From Candidatus Limiplasma pullicola (lineage in GTDB: Bacteria > Bacillota > Clostridia > Christensenellales > Aristaeellaceae): a stretch of DNA of 64,000 nt. Shown here one piece after another: positions 1-8,932 of this stretch. The first letter of the stretch is position 1. Each line of letters starts with the position of its first letter. The stretch is taken from contig DVIV01000001.1 of assembly GCA_018710985.1 (NCBI GenBank), positions 1 to 64,000 of the forward strand, written 5' to 3'. A program made the translations under genes and the position numbers. A model generated the notes under the pieces. That model was given only the letters and a program-made list of their open reading frames with translations. It had not been told where the DNA came from and did no database searches.

Positions 1-2
1 AT

Positions 3-107
3 AAGAAAATACGAGAAGATTTGAGAAGATACCTTGAAAAGAAAGGAAAACTCAAAAGTCGGAAAACCCTGAAATATCAAGCGTTTGGGAAGAAATACAA
101 GACTTAA
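3..107 (+). CDS. C-terminal tail of an unidentified gene (cut by window edge)
   Basis: An open frame enters from the left edge and ends at TAA (105-107), giving 34 visible residues rich in Lys and Arg (about half of them charged). The codons are A/T-rich, unlike the GC-rich genes that follow, which suggests a transferred or mobile-element gene, but nothing in the visible part identifies a family. It ends 16 bases before the phosphatase start. The open frame is short enough to be chance, so confidence is low. Confidence 0.35.
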   Translation, partial: KKIREDLRRYLEKKGKLKSRKTLKYQAFGKKYKT

Positions 108-123
108 ATGGAGATATAAAAAG

Positions 124-597
124 ATGATTAAAGTACTATTTATTTGCCACGGCAACATCTGCCGAAGCCCCATGGCGGAGTTTGTCCTGCGCGATTTGCT
201 TGAAAAGCGCGGCATGCATGGTTTTGAAGTTGCCTCCGCCGCCACCAGCAGCGAGGAAACCGGCAATCCCGTTCATCCCGGCACGCGCCGCAAGCTGGCC
301 GAGCACGGCATCCGCTGCGACGGCAAGACCGCCCGCCGTCTCATCCGCGCCGACTATGCCAATTATGATCTGATCGTGGGCATGGACGCACACAACCTGC
401 GCAGCATGCAAACCCTTTTCGGGGGCGACCCGGAGGGAAAGCTCCGCAAGCTGCTGTCCTTCTGCGGCGAAGGCGGCGACGTGGCCGATCCCTGGTATAC
501 CGGCGATTTTGAGCAGACCTGGCGGGATGTTTCGCGGGGCTGCCATGCCCTTGTGGATCTCTTGGCCGCGAAAGGCGAAGGGAGGGAGCGTCTGTGA
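124..597 (+). CDS. Low-molecular-weight protein-tyrosine phosphatase
   Basis: Cytosolic phosphatase of 157 residues, the usual size for the family. The N-terminal P-loop CHGNICRS (Cys8 nucleophile, Arg14) fits the CX5R(S/T) signature, and a late DPW motif gives the general acid Asp. The start at 124 puts the P-loop at residue 8 as in homologues and follows a GGAG about 9 bases upstream; the in-frame ATG at 85 is rejected. The stop overlaps the GTG start of the next gene by 4 bases, so the two are probably co-translated. The substrate is unknown. Such enzymes often counteract BY-kinases or arginine kinases in Firmicutes, but no such partner is seen here. Confidence 0.9.
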   Translation: MIKVLFICHGNICRSPMAEFVLRDLLEKRGMHGFEVASAATSSEETGNPVHPGTRRKLAEHGIRCDGKTARRLIRADYANYDLIVGMDAHNLRSMQTLFGGDPEGKLRKLLSFCGEGGDVADPWYTGDFEQTWRDVSRGCHALVDLLAAKGEGRERL

Positions 598-965
598 GCA
601 GGGCGGATTTGCAACGGGATATCCGCGCCCTGTATGGGGCCGCCGACGGCGGCCTGGGCCTGCCTGCCCTGATGGATGGCGTATGTGCCGCGCTGGCCCG
701 CCACCCGGACGCGCTTGCAGGCATCAGCGGCCGCTATGCCGTCCTTGCGGCGGATAGCGGCTATGCCTGCGCCTTTGCGCTGGAGGATGGCGTTTTTTTA
801 TCCCTCGCGCCCGATGCGCCCGTGGATGTGTCCGTTTCCGGATGCGAAAAAGACCTGCTCGCCGTCTTTCGCCGCGAGCTTACGCCCCTGGCGGCGCTCT
901 TGCGCGGCAGGGTGCGTGTTCGCGGGGATAAGGCCGCTCTGATGCGCTTCGCGGAATTTCTGTAG
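594..965 (+). CDS. SCP2 sterol-carrier-like domain protein
   Basis: A 123-residue cytosolic protein beginning at GTG in a GTGA overlap with the phosphatase stop. The second half follows the SCP-2 fold pattern: a strand-rich GRYAVLAADSG segment, a DVSVSGCEKDLLAVF segment and a closing GRVRVRGDKAALMRF segment, which is the typical end of SCP2 domains. These domains bind lipids or act as small regulatory modules; the ligand is not predictable. The family call rests on pattern recognition only and the length fits a single domain. Confidence 0.6.
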   Translation: MSRADLQRDIRALYGAADGGLGLPALMDGVCAALARHPDALAGISGRYAVLAADSGYACAFALEDGVFLSLAPDAPVDVSVSGCEKDLLAVFRRELTPLAALLRGRVRVRGDKAALMRFAEFL

Positions 966-1001
966 GCCGTCGCCGGCCCTCCGGGTTTCCATCCCTATCC
1001 A

Positions 1002-1031
1002 TTGACAGAAGGCGGGCAGGGTTGCTATAAT
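1002..1031 (+). promoter_or_regulatory. SigA-type promoter of the secreted flavoprotein
   Basis: TTGACA (1002-1007), an 18-base spacer and TATAAT (1026-1031) preceded by TG at 1023-1024 (extended -10). The start codon lies about 48 bases downstream of the -10. Confidence 0.85.
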
Positions 1032-1078
1032 AGGCCGCTTTCCAAGCAACATCTTCAATGGATCGGGAGGAATCACAA

Positions 1079-2788
1079 ATGCATCTGCGGAAAAAAGCCC
1101 TTGGCATCCTGTGTGCTTGCGTTCTGCTGACGTCCTGCGCCGGCGCGTTTGCGGAGGATTACACCGCCTCCGCGCCCGGCATGGGCGGCGACGTACCGGT
1201 GACCGTCAGCTACGCGGACGGCCGCATCACAGCCGTCACCGTGGGCGAGAACAACGAAACCCCCGGCATCGGCGACAAGGCGGTGGAGGCCATTCCAGCC
1301 CGCATCGTGGAGGAGCAGAGCCTGACGGTGGACGCCGTGGCCGGCGCAACCGTCACCAGCGAAGCCATCCTGGCGGCGGCGGAAGCCGCTCTGACCGCTG
1401 GCGGCGTGGACGTGACGCCCTTCAAGCCGGAGAAGGAAGCCGTCGAGCTTGCGCAGGGCGAAGCGGTGGAAACCGACATCGTCATCGTGGGCGCGGGCAT
1501 CTCCGGCCTGATGGCGGCCTACGAGCTCAAGGAGGACTACCCCGACGTCGGCTTCATCGTGCTGGAAAAGCTGGACATGGTCAGCGGCTCGCTGCCGGCC
1601 TCCGGCGGCGCCATCGCCGGCATCAGCTCCGAATACCATGTGCGCGACGGCGTGGAGTGCACCACGGAGGATTTTGACGTGCTGTTCACCTACACCTCCG
1701 GCACCCAGGTGCGCACCGAGCTGGTGGAAAACGTCTACGCCAAGAGCGACGTGCTTCTCAACCGGCTGATCGAATACGGCGCCCCCTTCACCGGGGAAAC
1801 CGAGGCCACCAGCACCTATTCGGATAAAGTGTACGCCATCCGGACCGAAAACCGCGGCCAGAGCTTCGGCGATTTCCTCAACAGCTATGTGAAGGAAAAC
1901 ACCTTTGACCTGCGTATGGGCACCGCCGCCACCGAGCTGATCGTGGAGGACGGCAAGGTGACCGGCGTGGTGGCCGAGGACCGCGAGCAGCGCTACGATA
2001 TCCATGCCAAGGCGGTCATCCTGGCCACCGGTGGCTTCGGCAGCAACCCCGAACTGATGGAGGAATACCTGCCCCTGTTTGCCGACGGCGTGCTTTCCAC
2101 CAATGCGGGCGCTACGGGCGACGGCATTCTGATGACCCGTCCGTTCGGCACCAAGATCGTGGGCGACGGCAGCATGGGCTCCATCGTCGCGCCGGACGGT
2201 TCCAATCTGATCACTGCCAACTTCCTGGTCAACCTCAACGGCGAGCGCTTTGTGGGCGAGGGCGAGCCCAAGTACGTGGTGCAGCGCGCGGTATCCCAGC
2301 AGCCGGAGAAGGCCGCCTTCCTCATCGCGGATGCCAACTATGCCGACATGGACACCATCGCCCAGAAGCTCGAACAGGGCTATGTGAAGCAGTACGACAC
2401 CATCGAGGCCCTGGCCGAGGACAACGGCATCGACGCCGGGCAGCTCCAGAAGACCATCGACGCCTACAACCAGGCGGCCGACGCGGGCGAAGCCATTCCC
2501 GCCCTGGAGTATGAGCTGGCCGCCGACAAGGCCACCAAGGTGGAAACCGCGCCCTTCTACATTGAAAAGGTCACGCTGCGCACCTTCGGCACCATTCCCG
2601 GCATCGAGGTCAATGACAGCTGCCAGGTGCTCGACGGCGAGGGCCAGGTGGTCGAGGGCCTGTACGCCTCCGGCGAGCTGATTGCCGGCAACGCCTTCAC
2701 CCGCCAGTATCCCGGCGTGGGCATCGGCGTATCCTTCGCCGCCAACAGCGGGCGCTTCGCGGCTGAAACCGCGGCAAGCGGCCTGTAA
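1079..2788 (+). CDS. Secreted FMN/FAD flavoprotein of the fumarate reductase type
   Basis: Exported flavin oxidoreductase of 569 residues. Order: signal peptide with lipobox-like LTSC (residues ~17-20, possible lipoprotein), an FMN-binding domain (~30-105) with the ApbE flavinylation motif DAVAGAT, then a FAD-dependent reductase domain opening with VGAGISG and continuing through ATGGFGSN to a C-terminal YPGVGIG flavin contact. This layout matches heme-free extracellular fumarate/urocanate/acrylate-type reductases that take electrons through the bound FMN. No transfer partner or apbE is next to it. The start at 1079 is chosen because GGGAGG lies 8 bases upstream; the ATG at 1058 lacks one. The electron acceptor cannot be read from the sequence. 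Confidence 0.85.
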   Translation: MHLRKKALGILCACVLLTSCAGAFAEDYTASAPGMGGDVPVTVSYADGRITAVTVGENNETPGIGDKAVEAIPARIVEEQSLTVDAVAGATVTSEAILAAAEAALTAGGVDVTPFKPEKEAVELAQGEAVETDIVIVGAGISGLMAAYELKEDYPDVGFIVLEKLDMVSGSLPASGGAIAGISSEYHVRDGVECTTEDFDVLFTYTSGTQVRTELVENVYAKSDVLLNRLIEYGAPFTGETEATSTYSDKVYAIRTENRGQSFGDFLNSYVKENTFDLRMGTAATELIVEDGKVTGVVAEDREQRYDIHAKAVILATGGFGSNPELMEEYLPLFADGVLSTNAGATGDGILMTRPFGTKIVGDGSMGSIVAPDGSNLITANFLVNLNGERFVGEGEPKYVVQRAVSQQPEKAAFLIADANYADMDTIAQKLEQGYVKQYDTIEALAEDNGIDAGQLQKTIDAYNQAADAGEAIPALEYELAADKATKVETAPFYIEKVTLRTFGTIPGIEVNDSCQVLDGEGQVVEGLYASGELIAGNAFTRQYPGVGIGVSFAANSGRFAAETAASGL

Positions 2789-2818
2789 GGAGCGTTTATC
2801 AGGCGGAATACAAACGGA

Positions 2819-2849
2819 GCGGCCCGCGCATTAGCGCGGGCCGCTTTTT
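2819..2849 (+). terminator. Rho-independent terminator after the flavoprotein
   Basis: Perfect 11-bp GC-rich stem (2819-2829 with 2834-2844), ATTA loop, then five T. It lies 30 bases after the stop codon. Confidence 0.9.
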
Positions 2850-2863
2850 CAGGTATATTGATA

Positions 2864-4510
2864 TCAGCGATGATTCATTCTGCGGCGGTTCCTGATGAGC
2901 AAAGCGCATCCGCATCCCACGGACAGCACCAGCAGCGCCATCCACAATCCCAGCTGGCTGTCGTCTCCGGTCTTGGGCGGCTTCTGCGGGGCCGCGGTGG
3001 GCTTGGGTGTTGGCGTGGGTTCCGGGTCATGTTCGGCAACCCACCCATCTCCATGCTGAACCAGATCGCCGTTTTCCGGATTAACAATCGTGCCACCGTC
3101 ACCGGCATTATTGTACAGGGCAATGAAATCCTCCGGGCTTTGAATATCCACATGCGGGTCAAACACCACGCTCACTTCGCCGCCTGTCTCACTGTTATCC
3201 ATCACAATGCCCATATTGCTCCGGTTCTTGCCCTGGAAGGCCACCGTGCTGTTCTGCCCGAATTCCAGATAAGCCTTCCCGGTGGACTTGGAATCCACGT
3301 TGGCGGCATACCAGGAATTCTCCCCCGTAATCAGGGTGAGCTTGCCCTTTACAAGCGCGTCGGAACCGTTGATCACCATCGGCGCACCCGTAGACGCGTT
3401 GGTGTGGTCCAGCGTCAGGTTTTCGAGCGTTACTTTCTTTGCGCTGTACAGGTTGAGGGCATGCTTGTTTTCGTCCGTAGTTTTGAGCGTCCCGTTTTTC
3501 AGGGTTACGCCATCTCCCGTCACATTGACCAGATGGCTGTCATTGGCATAGGTGCTCTTGAAGGTATCGGAAGCGGTAATGGTGTGGCCGTTGAGGTCCA
3601 GAGTAATGTTGCTTTTGCTGATATCCAGCATTTCGTCAATCTTCACATCGCTGCTGAGCTTGACAGTCGCTCCATCGCGCAGGTTCCCATTGAATACCTG
3701 CTCAATGAGATTCGTTTTGCCGTCCACAATGATCGTGTGACCCGACACGGAGACATTGGCGCCGGTAATGTTGGGATTCCATCCATAACTTCCCTTATAT
3801 GTATATCCGGCATATTCACTGTTGGAGAAGTCCTGGGTCAGGTTGTTGACAACCACTTTGCCCGCACTCACCGTAGAGGCACTGACCCACGCATCCATGG
3901 TCACGTTCTCGATGGTAACGGTTCCGACATTCCAGTCGCCGCCGCCGTTGATATAGATGCTGCCGCCGAAAGAGGTGCCTTCGTCGTTTTCAACCGGCAG
4001 AACCCGGATGTTGCTCAGGTGCAAATTGGTGCCCGGCTTATAAAGCTCGATCAGCTTGTTGCAGGTTCCATAGTAGTCGTTTCTGTTGGACTTGAGGGTC
4101 AGGCCATCAATGGAAACGTCCTCGCCCATGACCGTAATGAAGTTTTGATAATGCCAGTTGCCCCCGTCGTTTTTACTGGGCACTGCGCTGGAGGTCAGAA
4201 TGACCTCGCCCACGCCGGCATCCTTTTTGATGGTCAGGTTGTTGACATGGATGGGGAATACAAACTCCTGAACGGGGTCGTATACGTTATATGGATAATA
4301 TCCATTTCCCTTCGTATTCTTCGCATCGTAGGTCCCGGCCTCCGTAAAAATCCACGTCTGCCTGTTCTCCTGATTGAGAATGGCATTGACCAAATCCTCA
4401 TTGCTACCGATTTTCACCACGTTAGTATCTTGCGCCAGCGCCCCCAGCGGCAGCAGCGCAACGCACAGCACCGCCGTCATGAGTATCGTGATCCACCTGC
4501 TACGCCACAT
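2864..4510 (-). CDS. Cell-wall surface protein with beta-helix repeats and PKTGD sorting signal
   Basis: 548 residues. A signal peptide (residues 1-26, ending ALA) is followed by a long region of short strand-turn repeats with phrases such as VSIDGLTLKSN and VTLENLTLDH, typical of right-handed parallel beta-helix adhesins or polysaccharide-active proteins. Near the C-terminus come a Thr/Pro-rich linker, a PPKTGD sortase-like motif, a hydrophobic helix and an Arg-rich tail, so covalent wall anchoring is expected. The start follows a GGGGGG Shine-Dalgarno-like run. No catalytic motif was recognised, so adhesin versus enzyme is open. It is a single-gene unit with its own promoter. Confidence 0.8.
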   Translation of the reverse strand: MWRSRWITILMTAVLCVALLPLGALAQDTNVVKIGSNEDLVNAILNQENRQTWIFTEAGTYDAKNTKGNGYYPYNVYDPVQEFVFPIHVNNLTIKKDAGVGEVILTSSAVPSKNDGGNWHYQNFITVMGEDVSIDGLTLKSNRNDYYGTCNKLIELYKPGTNLHLSNIRVLPVENDEGTSFGGSIYINGGGDWNVGTVTIENVTMDAWVSASTVSAGKVVVNNLTQDFSNSEYAGYTYKGSYGWNPNITGANVSVSGHTIIVDGKTNLIEQVFNGNLRDGATVKLSSDVKIDEMLDISKSNITLDLNGHTITASDTFKSTYANDSHLVNVTGDGVTLKNGTLKTTDENKHALNLYSAKKVTLENLTLDHTNASTGAPMVINGSDALVKGKLTLITGENSWYAANVDSKSTGKAYLEFGQNSTVAFQGKNRSNMGIVMDNSETGGEVSVVFDPHVDIQSPEDFIALYNNAGDGGTIVNPENGDLVQHGDGWVAEHDPEPTPTPKPTAAPQKPPKTGDDSQLGLWMALLVLSVGCGCALLIRNRRRMNHR

Positions 4511-4601
4511 ATGAAAAACCCCCCAGATGATCGCCCGATGGGCTGCATTTGCCGGCTCCGTGAATGGAAAACGCAGGCCGGCAATTCCTAAATTCTGTTA
4601 A

Positions 4602-4630
4602 ATCATATCATCTGTTTGGTAGTAAGTCAA
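4602..4630 (-). promoter_or_regulatory. Promoter of the beta-helix surface protein
   Basis: On the minus strand TTGACT (4625-4630), 17 bases, TATGAT (4602-4607), in an AT-rich stretch about 90 bases upstream of the start codon at 4510. Confidence 0.75.
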
Positions 4631-4702
4631 TAATAATTGGCAATTTGTAAACATTTCCTTATATTTAATAGGAACCCTGTCGAAGTTTTGGACAGGCTGA
4701 AA

Positions 4703-4730
4703 GAAGCATCCGGCACAAGCCGAATGCTTC
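4703..4730 (-). terminator. Terminator of the pheST operon
   Basis: A 12-bp stem (4703-4714 with 4719-4730, one G-U pair when read on the minus strand) with a 4-base loop, about 45 bases after the pheT stop. The T-run is short (TTTC), so it is a moderate terminator. Confidence 0.6.
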
Positions 4731-4773
4731 TTTGATTGATATGACCGGGGGTTTTTCTGTCAAATCCCGCCGC

Positions 4774-7164
4774 TTACGCCCTCACCGTCGCGCCATGCTT
4801 CCCGGCGCAGACGCGCGCCACCTTGTCCATGGCGGCCTGCACCTCCTCGTCGGTGAGGGTGCGGTCGGGCGCGCGGAAGGTGAGCGAGAAGGCCACGCTC
4901 TTGTGGCCCGCCGCCACCTGCGCGCCACGGTAGACATCGAACAGCTCCATGCTCTCCAGCAGCTTCCCGGCGGACGCGCGCATGTCGGCCATCAGCGGGC
5001 CGACGGCCACGCCCTCGTCCATGACCAGCGCTAGGTCGCGCTGCACGGCGGGGAAGCGCGGCAGCGGCTTCATTTCACCCATGGGCCTGAAGTAGGTCAG
5101 CAGCGTTTGCAGGTTGATTTCGGCGATCACGGCGCGCTTGGGCATGTCGAAGCGCTCGCGCACGTCGGGGTGGACCTCGCCCACGGCGGCGAAGGTCACG
5201 CCGCCCCGCGTAAGGCGCGCGCAGCGGCCCGGATGGTAGTATGCGTCGCCGCCGGCTTCGACCTCGCAGCCGATGCCGCCCGCGCGCAAAATGGCCTCCA
5301 CCGCGCCGCGCACGGTGAAGAAGTCCGCGTCCGGGCCGTAGGCGCCCAGGCAGAGGGTCTGCGTCTCGGTGGGCAGGCCCTCGTCCGTACGATGGTGATG
5401 ATCGAACACCGCCGCCATCTCATACAGACGGGCCGCCGGGGTAGAATGGTTCATGTTGAAGGCCAGGGTACGCAGCATGCCGCAGGCCAGCGTGGGCCGC
5501 ATCACAGCCGCGTCCTCGCCCAGCGGGTTGAGAATGGGCATGGGATCGTTGCGCGGGTCGTCCTGCGGCAGTCCCAGCTTCTGGATCTCCTTGACGCCGG
5601 TGAAGCTGAAGTTCATGATCTCCAGATAGCCCATGCCGGTGAGCAGGCGCGCGGTCCGGTCCTTGAGGGCCTTCATGGGGCTGACGCCGCCCTGGGTGGT
5701 CTGGCCGCTGAGCGGCGTGGCGGGAATGTGCTGGTATCCGTAGATGCGCAGGCATTCCTCGCAGACATCGGCCTCGCCGTCGAGGTCCTCGCGGAAGGCG
5801 GGCACGGTCACGGTGAGGGTGTCGCCGTCGCGTTCGCAGCCGAAATGCAGCTTTTTGAGGATGCGCACCATGTCGTCGGCGGGAATCTCCACACCCGCGC
5901 GCTCCTGAATGTGCTTCACGCTGGCGGTGATCACCTGCGCGGGCCGCGGATTGGGATAAAGGTCGATCACACCCGAAACCACGTCGCCCGCATCCAGCAG
6001 GTTGACCAGCATGCAGGCGCGGTCCAGGGCCTCCATCACGGTGCCGGGAGCCACGCCGCGCTCAAAGCGTCCGCTGCTCTCCGTGCGCATGCCCAGCGCC
6101 CGGCTGGTCAGGCGGATGGCCGTGCGGTCAAACGCCGCGCACTCGAACATCACGTCCGTGGTACCCTCGGTGATCTCACTCTCTTCGCCGCCCATGATGC
6201 CGGCCAGACCCGTGGCGCGCTCCTCGTCGCAGATCACTAGGTCGTCGGTGCGCAGGGCGCGCTCATTTCCATCCAGCGTGGTCAGCGTCTCGCCGGGATG
6301 GGCGCGGCGCACCACAATCTGCCGGCCGCGTACCTTGCTCAGGTCGAAGGCGTGCATGGGATGGCCGTACTCGATCATGATGTAGTTGGTGATGTCCACG
6401 ATGTTGTTGATGGCGCGAAGGCCCGCGCCGTGCAGGTACTTGCGCAGCCACAGCGGAGAGGGCGCGATGCGCACGTTCTTGATCACGCGCGCGGCGTAGC
6501 GCGGGCACAGGTCCGGCGCCTCCACGCGCACCCTCACCTCGTCATGGATGTTGCCGCCCGCCTCGGTCACGGTGATTTCGGGGGCGCGGAACTCGGTATC
6601 CAGCGCCGCGGCCGTTTCGCGGGCGATGCCGATGGCGCACAGGCAGTCCGGGCGGTTGGCCAGAATCTCAAAATCCACCGCCGTGTCGTCGATACCCAAA
6701 ATGGGCTTCACGTCCGCGCCGAGGGGGTAGTCCTCGTGGAACACCAGAATGCCCTTTTCCTCGATGTTGGGATACAGCTCCGTGGGCACGTGCAGTTCCT
6801 CGCCCGAGCAGATCATGCCCTCGGAGATCATGCCCCGCAGCTTGCCCTTTTTGATCTTCACGCCGCCGGGCAGATGCGCGCCGTCCAGGGCCACGGGCAC
6901 CAGCTGGCCCGCCGCCACGTTGGGCGCGCCGCAGACGATGTGCAGCGTCTCCGGGCCGCCCACGTCCACGGTGCATTCATGCAGGTGCGTGCCCTCCACA
7001 TCCTCGCAGGTGAGCACGCGGCCCACCACGACCTTTTCCATGCCGCCGCTGATGTCCTCGGTGCCCTCGACGGCGGTGCCGGTCATGATCATGCGCTGCG
7101 TATATTCCTCCGGCGTCACGGGAATGTCCACATACTGCCGGAGCATGTTCATTGCCAGTTTCAC
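4774..7164 (-). CDS. pheT: Phenylalanine-tRNA ligase beta subunit
   Basis: Beta chain (796 residues) of the (alpha-beta)2 enzyme that charges tRNA-Phe. It has the usual bacterial architecture: N-terminal segment, EMAP-type tRNA-binding domain (~40-150), B3/B4 editing domain (~210-380), B5 DNA-binding-like domain (~400-470), an inactive class II core, and a C-terminal anticodon-binding FDX-ACB domain (~700-796, with FPAVQRDLALV). Translation begins at GTG (7164), 9 bases after GGAGG; that GTG fits MK(L)xxxxWLRxYV-type starts of homologues. It follows pheS by 25 bases in one operon under the T-box leader. Confidence 0.97.
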   Translation of the reverse strand: MKLAMNMLRQYVDIPVTPEEYTQRMIMTGTAVEGTEDISGGMEKVVVGRVLTCEDVEGTHLHECTVDVGGPETLHIVCGAPNVAAGQLVPVALDGAHLPGGVKIKKGKLRGMISEGMICSGEELHVPTELYPNIEEKGILVFHEDYPLGADVKPILGIDDTAVDFEILANRPDCLCAIGIARETAAALDTEFRAPEITVTEAGGNIHDEVRVRVEAPDLCPRYAARVIKNVRIAPSPLWLRKYLHGAGLRAINNIVDITNYIMIEYGHPMHAFDLSKVRGRQIVVRRAHPGETLTTLDGNERALRTDDLVICDEERATGLAGIMGGEESEITEGTTDVMFECAAFDRTAIRLTSRALGMRTESSGRFERGVAPGTVMEALDRACMLVNLLDAGDVVSGVIDLYPNPRPAQVITASVKHIQERAGVEIPADDMVRILKKLHFGCERDGDTLTVTVPAFREDLDGEADVCEECLRIYGYQHIPATPLSGQTTQGGVSPMKALKDRTARLLTGMGYLEIMNFSFTGVKEIQKLGLPQDDPRNDPMPILNPLGEDAAVMRPTLACGMLRTLAFNMNHSTPAARLYEMAAVFDHHHRTDEGLPTETQTLCLGAYGPDADFFTVRGAVEAILRAGGIGCEVEAGGDAYYHPGRCARLTRGGVTFAAVGEVHPDVRERFDMPKRAVIAEINLQTLLTYFRPMGEMKPLPRFPAVQRDLALVMDEGVAVGPLMADMRASAGKLLESMELFDVYRGAQVAAGHKSVAFSLTFRAPDRTLTDEEVQAAMDKVARVCAGKHGATVRA

Positions 7165-7189
7165 TGTAAAACGCCTCCTTCTTCCACGC

Positions 7190-8218
7190 TTACCTCAGCT
7201 GCCCCAGAAGCCTTGCGTCGCCCTCATAGAGCAGGCGCATGTCGCGGATGCCGTAACGCTGCATCGCGATGCGCTCCAGGCCGATGCCAAAGGCAAAGCC
7301 GCTGTACTTCGCCGGGTCGATGCCGCACATCTCCAGCACCTTGGGGTTGACCATGCCGGAACCCAGCACCTCGATCCAGCCGGTGCCCTTGCAGATGCGG
7401 CAGCCCTTGCCATGGCAGCTCACGCAGGTGAGGTCCACCTCGGCGCTGGGCTCGGTGAAGGGGAAGAAGCTGGGACGGAAACGGGTGGTGATATCCGGCC
7501 CATAGAGCTTTTTGGCAAACGCCTCCAGCGTGCCGCGCAGATCGCTCATGCGCACATGCTCGTCCACCACCAGGCCCTCCATCTGATGGAACACCGGGCT
7601 GTGCGTGGCGTCCACCTCATCGGAACGGTACACGCGGCCCGGGCAGATGATGCGGATGGGCGGCTTGCGGGTGAGCATGGCGCGCGCCTGCATGGGGCTG
7701 GTGTGCGTGCGCAGCACGATGTTCTCATCCATGTAGAAGGTATCCTGCGCGTCGCGGGCCGGGTGATTCTTGGGCAGGTTCATCAATTCAAAGTTGTAAT
7801 GATCCAGCTCCACCTCCGGGCCCTCCATCACGTCAAAGCCCATGCCGGTGAAGCACTCGATCAGCTCGTTCATCACCAGCGTGATGGGGTGCTCGCTGCC
7901 CATCTGGGGCAGGGGGCGCGGCTCGGTGACATCAATGGTCTCGGCCTTGAGGGCGGCGGCGCGCTCGGCGGCGCGGATGCGGGCCTGGGCCTCGTCCATG
8001 CGGTCGGCCAGCCACTGGCGCACCTCGTTGATCTGCGCGCCCACCTTCGGGCGTTCCTCCGGTGCCAGCTGGCCCATGCCCTTGAGCAGCGCGGTCAGCT
8101 CGCCTTTTTTGCCAAGCACCCGCACGCGCAGGTTTTCCAGGGCTGCGGAGCCGTCAAGCGCCTGCAGCTCCTCCTCAACCCGCCTTTTGATGCCCTCCAG
8201 CGTATCCACAACAGACAT
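7190..8218 (-). CDS. pheS: Phenylalanine-tRNA ligase alpha subunit
   Basis: Catalytic alpha chain, 342 residues (family 339-344). An N-terminal coiled-coil arm (~1-90) is followed by the class II core, with motif 2 around RFRPSFFPFTEPS, a cysteine-rich VSCHGKGCRICKGTGW loop and motif 3 GFAFGIGLERIAM. The start at 8218 is used because AAGGAGG lies just upstream and the protein then begins as homologues do; the longer frame to 8311 would run through the T-box terminator. It is first gene of pheST. Confidence 0.97.
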   Translation of the reverse strand: MSVVDTLEGIKRRVEEELQALDGSAALENLRVRVLGKKGELTALLKGMGQLAPEERPKVGAQINEVRQWLADRMDEAQARIRAAERAAALKAETIDVTEPRPLPQMGSEHPITLVMNELIECFTGMGFDVMEGPEVELDHYNFELMNLPKNHPARDAQDTFYMDENIVLRTHTSPMQARAMLTRKPPIRIICPGRVYRSDEVDATHSPVFHQMEGLVVDEHVRMSDLRGTLEAFAKKLYGPDITTRFRPSFFPFTEPSAEVDLTCVSCHGKGCRICKGTGWIEVLGSGMVNPKVLEMCGIDPAKYSGFAFGIGLERIAMQRYGIRDMRLLYEGDARLLGQLR

Positions 8219-8254
8219 GACAGGTTCCTCCTTATTCTCAACTTCGCCTGCAAC

Positions 8255-8525
8255 AGAAAAGCCCCCGCCCCATGCGCGCATGGGACGAAGGCTGACGCTG
8301 CGTTGTACCACCCAACTTTCGCACGGGCGGCCCCAGGGGGCGCGCCGATGCGCTCTTGACCAGTAACGCGGCCTAAACGTTTCCCTCTACTTGATGGAGC
8401 GTTCAAAGGAAAGGCTCGGAAGCGAATGTCCCGCGGCCCCGGCAGGCGGCTTGCAGCCCGCGCCTTGGCGCGTGCCGCCCTCTCTGGGTCAGGGCGATGA
8501 AGCGGGCGTTGTTCTTCGTCATCGC
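8255..8525 (-). promoter_or_regulatory. T-box riboswitch leader of pheST
   Basis: The transcript between the promoter and pheS carries, on the minus strand, the T-box core TTGGGTGGTACAACGC (about 8301-8318), which pairs with the ACCA end of uncharged tRNA. It is followed by a 15-bp terminator stem (8279-8293 with 8260-8274, loop CGCG) and a TTTT run (8257-8260). The T-box core overlaps the left arm region, giving the antiterminator/terminator switch. An AGAGAG-type bulge in Stem I lies near 8480. Uncharged tRNA-Phe should allow read-through. UUC triplets occur in Stem I, but I could not fix the specifier loop by eye. Confidence 0.88.
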
Positions 8526-8531
8526 AAGGGC

Positions 8532-8560
8532 ATTATAGCACGGGTTTTGTCATTTGGCAA
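8532..8560 (-). promoter_or_regulatory. Promoter of pheST
   Basis: Minus-strand TTGCCA (8555-8560), 17 bases, TATAAT (8532-8537) with an extended TGC before the -10. It sits just downstream of the ribbon-helix-helix gene stop. Confidence 0.85.
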
Positions 8561-8565
8561 GCGGC

Positions 8566-8892
8566 TTAATCCATGCCCTCCAGGCCTTCGATGCCCCGCT
8601 GGGCACGCACGGGGCGCGCAGGAGGCGGCGCTACGGCAGCAGACGGAGCAGCAGCGGAAACCGTGTCCGCGTCGGAACGTCTCGTTCCGGCATGCTCCGG
8701 CGCAAAGGAATCCTCCGCCATGCAGCGTGCGACGCATTCGCGGACCACGGCCGTCAGGCTCATGCCGCGCGCCTGCGCATAGGCCTGCCAGTGCTGCCGG
8801 TCCTCCGGCGTCAGCTCGATATTGACCTGCGCGCGGCCGTTTTTGGCGCGGTAGCGGTCCGTGGCCTGCTTCCGGGCGGGGGTCAGGGGCAT
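8566..8892 (-). CDS. Small ribbon-helix-helix (Arc-type) DNA-binding-like protein
   Basis: 108 residues. Residues ~10-60 match the widespread Firmicutes pattern in which RYRAKNGRAQVNIEL is followed by a helix and RGMSLTAVVRECV, a short beta strand plus two helices typical of ribbon-helix-helix proteins. The C-terminal ~45 residues are an Ala/Pro-rich low-complexity tail not usual for the family. It starts 40 bases after the purB stop on the same strand, so it may be read from the purB transcript. Partner and targets are unknown; such proteins are often antitoxins, but no toxin is next to it. Confidence 0.7.
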   Translation of the reverse strand: MPLTPARKQATDRYRAKNGRAQVNIELTPEDRQHWQAYAQARGMSLTAVVRECVARCMAEDSFAPEHAGTRRSDADTVSAAAPSAAVAPPPARPVRAQRGIEGLEGMD

Positions 8893-8932
8893 GATGTTTC
8901 GCCTCGCTTTCCGTTTTCGCAGTCTTTCGGGT

